Assembly: GCA_035564555.1 (NCBI GenBank)
Contig: DATMTS010000031.1
Span: 1-64,000 of the forward strand
Source: DATMTS01 sp035564555
GTDB taxonomy: Bacteria; Actinomycetota; Actinomycetes; Actinomycetales; Microbacteriaceae
Direction of reading: 5' to 3'
DNA: 64,000 nucleotides
Of this stretch, positions 61,115 through 64,000 are shown one piece after another. The first letter of the stretch is position 1. Every line of letters begins with the position of its first letter. A model generated the notes under the pieces. That model worked only from the letters and a program-made list of their open reading frames with translations. It was not told where the DNA came from and made no database searches. Both the position numbers and the translations under genes were made by a program.

Positions 61115-62653
61115 ATGCCCCCGGTGGAAATCACCCCTGACTTCAATCCGCTGCGCCTGCCGACCGATCGGCGGCTCAACCGCATCGCCGGCCCGAGCAG
61201 CCTGATCATCTTCGGCGTGACGGGGGACCTGTCGCGCAAGAAACTGATGCCGGCGGTCTACGACCTCGCCAACCGCGGGTTGCTGCCGCCCGGCTTCGCG
61301 CTGGTGGGCTTCGCCCGCCGCGACTGGGCCGACGAGGACTTCGAGAAGGTCGTCTACGACGCCGTCAAGGAGTACGCGCGCACCCCCTTCGATGACGAGG
61401 TCTGGCAGCAGCTGGCCCAAGGCATCCGGTTCGTGTCGGGCGAGTTCGACGACGACGACGCGTTCCGGCGCCTGAAGGAGACCGTCGCGCAGCTCGACCG
61501 CGACCGGGGAACGATGGGCAACCATGCGTTCTACCTGTCGATCCCGCCCAAGGCGTTCCCGCTGGTCACCGAGCAGCTGCGCCGCAGTGGGCTCGCCGAG
61601 CAGAACGAGGGCTGGCGCCGGGTGGTCATCGAGAAGCCGTTCGGCAGTGACCTGAAGACCGCGCGCGAGCTGAACTCCGTGGTCGAGTCGGTGTTCCCGG
61701 CCGATTCCGTGTTCCGCATCGACCACTACCTCGGCAAGGAGACGGTGCAGAACATCCTGGCGCTGCGCTTCGCCAACGAGCTGTACGAACCGATCTGGAA
61801 CGCCAACTACGTCGACCACGTACAGATCACGATGGCCGAAGACATCGGGGTGGGCGGCCGTGCCGGCTACTACGACGGCATCGGAGCGGCGCGCGATGTG
61901 ATCCAGAACCACCTGCTGCAGCTGCTGGCTCTGACGGCCATGGAGGAGCCGGTGTCGTTCGAAGCCGCCGATCTGCGCGCCGAGAAGGAGAAGGTCCTGA
62001 AGGCCGTGCGGCTGCCGCAGGACCTGTCGGCCGCGACCGCTCGCGGGCAGTACTCCGGTGGGTGGCAGGGCGGCGAGAAGGTGGTCGGCTTCCTCGACGA
62101 AGACGGTATGAACCCCGAATCGACGACCGAGACGTATGCGGCGATCAAGCTGCAGATCGGTACTCGCCGGTGGGCCGGCGTGCCCTTCTACCTGCGAGCC
62201 GGCAAGCGACTGGGCCGAAGGGTGACCGAGATCGCGGTGGTGTTCAAACGTGCGCCCCAGCAGCTGTTCGCCGAGAGCCAGACCTCCGCACTCGGGCAGA
62301 ACGCGCTCGTGATCCGGGTTCAGCCCGACGAGGGCGTCACGATCCGGTTCGGTTCCAAGGTTCCTGGCGCCGGAATGCAGGTGCGCGATGTGAGCATGGA
62401 CTTCGGTTACGGCCATGCGTTCACCGAGGCCAGCCCGGAGGCGTATGAACGTCTGATCCTCGATGTGCTGCTGGGTGACCCGCCGCTGTTCCCGCGGCAC
62501 GAAGAGGTCGAGCTCTCCTGGATGATCCTCGACCCGATCGAGCGCTTCTGGGCGACCCAGGACAAACCGGAACAATACCGGCCCGGAACCTGGGGACCTG
62601 AATCCGCCGATGAACTACTCGCCCGCGACGGCCGCACGTGGCGACGTCCGTGA
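61115..62653 (+). CDS. zwf: Glucose-6-phosphate 1-dehydrogenase
   Basis: 512 residues. NADP Rossmann motif IFGVTGDLSRKKLMPAVYDLANRG at 32-55, VIEKPFGSDL near 176, active site RIDHYLGKETVQNILALRFAN near 200-220, and GAARDVIQNHLLQLLALTAMEEP. First oxidative step of the pentose cycle, making NADPH. ATG 61115 has GAGGAG 6 bases upstream. OpcA, its actinobacterial partner, follows after 13 bases. Confidence 0.98.
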   Translation: MPPVEITPDFNPLRLPTDRRLNRIAGPSSLIIFGVTGDLSRKKLMPAVYDLANRGLLPPGFALVGFARRDWADEDFEKVVYDAVKEYARTPFDDEVWQQLAQGIRFVSGEFDDDDAFRRLKETVAQLDRDRGTMGNHAFYLSIPPKAFPLVTEQLRRSGLAEQNEGWRRVVIEKPFGSDLKTARELNSVVESVFPADSVFRIDHYLGKETVQNILALRFANELYEPIWNANYVDHVQITMAEDIGVGGRAGYYDGIGAARDVIQNHLLQLLALTAMEEPVSFEAADLRAEKEKVLKAVRLPQDLSAATARGQYSGGWQGGEKVVGFLDEDGMNPESTTETYAAIKLQIGTRRWAGVPFYLRAGKRLGRRVTEIAVVFKRAPQQLFAESQTSALGQNALVIRVQPDEGVTIRFGSKVPGAGMQVRDVSMDFGYGHAFTEASPEAYERLILDVLLGDPPLFPRHEEVELSWMILDPIERFWATQDKPEQYRPGTWGPESADELLARDGRTWRRP

Positions 62654-62666
62654 TCTGGAGGATGCT

Positions 62667-63644
62667 GTGATCGTCGATCTGCCCGACACCACGACAAGCA
62701 AGATTTCCAAGGCTCTCGTCAAGATCCGTGAGGAGGGCGGCGTCGTCACCCTGGGACGCGTGCTCACCCTGGTGATCGCTACGACGCTCGGCCAGGAGGA
62801 GGAGGCCATCGAGGCCGCCAACGACGCTTCTCGGGAGCACCCGATGCGCGTGATCGTGGTCTCCACCGCCGAGAAGAACGGCGGAAGTGTGCCCGCCGCA
62901 CACGTGGAGCCTCGGCTCGACGCCCAGATCAGGGTGGGCGGCGACGCCGGCGCGAGCGAGGTCATCGTGCTGCGCGCATACGGCGATGCTGCAAGCGACG
63001 AGGAGAGCCTGGTCACCGGGTTGCTGCTGCCCGACGCGCCCGTCGTGGCGTGGTGGCCCGGCATCGCGCCGCCGGTGGTCTCGAAGTCGGCGCTCGGTCG
63101 CATCGCGACGAGACGCATCACGGATGCCTCCACCCAGCCGGATCCGCATGAGGCGCTGCTGCACCTTTCGGAGACGTACGTGCCGGGCGACACCGATTTC
63201 GCCTGGACGCGCCTCACATTGTGGCGTGCGCAGTTGGCCGCAGTGCTTGACCAGCCGCCGTTCATGCCGGTCACCGCGGTCGAGGTCGCCGGTGCGCCCG
63301 ACTCCCCATCGACCATCCTGCTCGGCGCCTGGTTGCGCCTTCAGTTGGATGCGCCGGTGCAGCATGACCTGACCTCGCGTGCGAAGGGGTCCAGCGGCAT
63401 CCACGGGGTGCGGTTGGAACGCGACGGCGGCACGATCGAGCTGGAACGGGACATGCCCGGCGTCGCGACGCTCGTGCAGCCCAACCAGCCGACGCACGAC
63501 CTCGCGCTGCCGCGACGCAATCTTCGTGACTGCCTTGCCGAGGAACTGCGTAGGCTTGACCCGGACGACCTCTACGGTGAGGTCATCACCAGGGGCCTCG
63601 CGCTCCTGGAAGCGGACGAGGAGAAGGCAAGCGGTTCTCGATGA
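62667..63644 (+). CDS. opcA: Glucose-6-phosphate dehydrogenase assembly protein OpcA
   Basis: 325 residues from GTG 62667, chosen because GGAGG lies 4-6 bases upstream and the family starts MIVDLPDTTTS; an ATG frame from 62610 is longer but overlaps zwf. OpcA is an actinobacterial/cyanobacterial protein needed for Zwf activity or redox control. Blocks GGVVTLGRVLTLVIATT, HPMRVIVVSTAEKNGG, LLPDAPVVAWWPGIAPP and TDFAWTRLTLWRAQLAAVLDQPP are typical. Stop overlaps the pgl start (ATGA). Confidence 0.95.
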   Translation: MIVDLPDTTTSKISKALVKIREEGGVVTLGRVLTLVIATTLGQEEEAIEAANDASREHPMRVIVVSTAEKNGGSVPAAHVEPRLDAQIRVGGDAGASEVIVLRAYGDAASDEESLVTGLLLPDAPVVAWWPGIAPPVVSKSALGRIATRRITDASTQPDPHEALLHLSETYVPGDTDFAWTRLTLWRAQLAAVLDQPPFMPVTAVEVAGAPDSPSTILLGAWLRLQLDAPVQHDLTSRAKGSSGIHGVRLERDGGTIELERDMPGVATLVQPNQPTHDLALPRRNLRDCLAEELRRLDPDDLYGEVITRGLALLEADEEKASGSR

Positions 63645-64000
63645 CGAATGAACGGCGGGTGCTGGTCCACCCCGACAAAGACGCACTCGCCGCATCGGTC
63701 GCGGCACGGTTCATCACGAAGACGGTGGACATCCTCGACGAGATGGACACGGCCAACGTGGTTCTGACCGGCGGCAGCACGGGCATCGCGGTGCTCGCTG
63801 CAATCAACTCCTCGCCCGCTCGCGACACGATCGACTGGTCGCGGGTGTCGTTCTGGTGGGGAGACGAGCGCTGGGTGCCTCGTGACTCCGAGGAACGCAA
63901 CGAGAAGCAGGCGCGCGACGCGCTGCTGGATCACATCCAGGTGCCCGCCGAGAACGTACATCCCTTCCCCGCCGCAGGCGAGGGCCTCGAACTGGACGAC
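63641..64000 (+). CDS. pgl: 6-phosphogluconolactonase, 3' end cut by window edge
   Basis: 120 codons to the window edge. NagB/DevB fold: NVVLTGGSTGIAVLAAINSS near 40-58 and VSFWWGDERWVPRDSEERNEKQARDALLD near 69-97 are the sugar-phosphate motifs of lactonases. Hydrolyses 6-phosphogluconolactone made by Zwf. ATG 63641 overlaps the opcA stop. C-terminus not visible. Confidence 0.96.
   Translation, partial: MTNERRVLVHPDKDALAASVAARFITKTVDILDEMDTANVVLTGGSTGIAVLAAINSSPARDTIDWSRVSFWWGDERWVPRDSEERNEKQARDALLDHIQVPAENVHPFPAAGEGLELDD

Noticed and set aside
59297..62575. A 1092-codon minus-strand open frame
   Set aside because: It is antisense to tal, pgi and zwf, whose motifs are intact; the peptide is Arg/His/Gly/Leu-rich without domains, as expected for a frame opposite G/C-ending codons.
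62610..62666. ATG 62610 as opcA start
   Set aside because: It overlaps zwf by 44 bases and adds residues not found in the family; GTG 62667 has a proper ribosome site and the conserved start IVDLPDTTTS.

Overview
The window is one contiguous, gene-dense stretch of a high-G+C actinobacterial chromosome, most likely from the family Microbacteriaceae. Pointers are the mycothiol ligase MshC, the PafB/PafC pair next to TatA/TatC, the ImuA-ImuB-DnaE2 mutagenesis cassette, OpcA beside Zwf, a GlgM/GlgC divergent pair, and small lineage-type proteins such as the 114-residue protein at 24370. I see no insertion sequence, prophage, CRISPR array or rRNA. One tRNA gene (Leu, anticodon GAG) is present. The family assignment is inference from gene content; no 16S is available here.

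Layout. 1-9706 (minus strand): polyprenol-phosphate mannosyltransferase, Lnt, HelY-type helicase, dGTPase-like HD protein, TatC, TatA, PafC, PafB. 9749-16957: FKBP lipoprotein, TrmI tRNA methyltransferase, HAD phosphatase, PAC2 protein (+), MshC, UppP, M20 peptidase. 17148-24337: tRNA-Leu with terminator, then an SOS cassette: SRAP/HMCES protein (-) divergent from imuA, imuB, a 64-codon ORF and dnaE2 (+). 24370-33927: small stress-type proteins, an Lrp regulator divergent from a trans-sulfuration PLP enzyme, a DEAD/DEAH helicase, SGNH hydrolase, SRPBCC protein, FAD oxidoreductase, D-Ala-D-Ala carboxypeptidase and TrmH-family methyltransferase. 34005-48716: sirtuin, histidine phosphatase, glycosyltransferase, hydrolase, TreS, DnaQ-like exonuclease, L31 type B, ABC ATPase, GlgM/GlgC, SerB, FabG, DUF3099, SURF1, ABC-F. 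48742-48883 is a non-coding repeat block. 48976-53102: suf operon (sufB-sufD-Rieske-sufC-sufT). 53438-55945: heme A synthase and heme O synthase. 56219-64000: pentose-phosphate operon tkt-tal-pgi-zwf-opcA-pgl (pgl cut by the window edge).

How the genes work together. Lnt and the mannosyltransferase serve lipoprotein acylation and polyprenol-linked mannose supply. TatA/TatC export folded proteins. PafBC activates the LexA-independent DNA-damage response, and the SRAP-imuA-imuB-dnaE2 block is the translesion arm of the damage response with a near-perfect LexA box. GlgM, GlgC and TreS belong to the trehalose/maltose-1-phosphate route to alpha-glucan. CtaA, CtaB and SURF1 mature the heme-copper oxidase, and Suf supplies iron-sulfur clusters. 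Zwf/OpcA/Pgl with Tkt/Tal/Pgi form the NADPH-generating pentose cycle.

The strongest non-gene signal is promoter architecture. About twenty operon-leading genes have a TANNNT hexamer ending 6 to 8 bases before the start codon, the geometry of leaderless mRNAs. Three of these promoters, all in front of DNA-metabolism genes (SRAP, a DnaQ-type exonuclease and a DEAD/DEAH helicase), also carry a 9-mer resembling the PafBC-dependent RecA-NDp element at exactly the expected N8 spacing. The treS promoter places a 12-codon leaderless upstream ORF whose stop overlaps the treS start. These are the observations I consider most worth testing.
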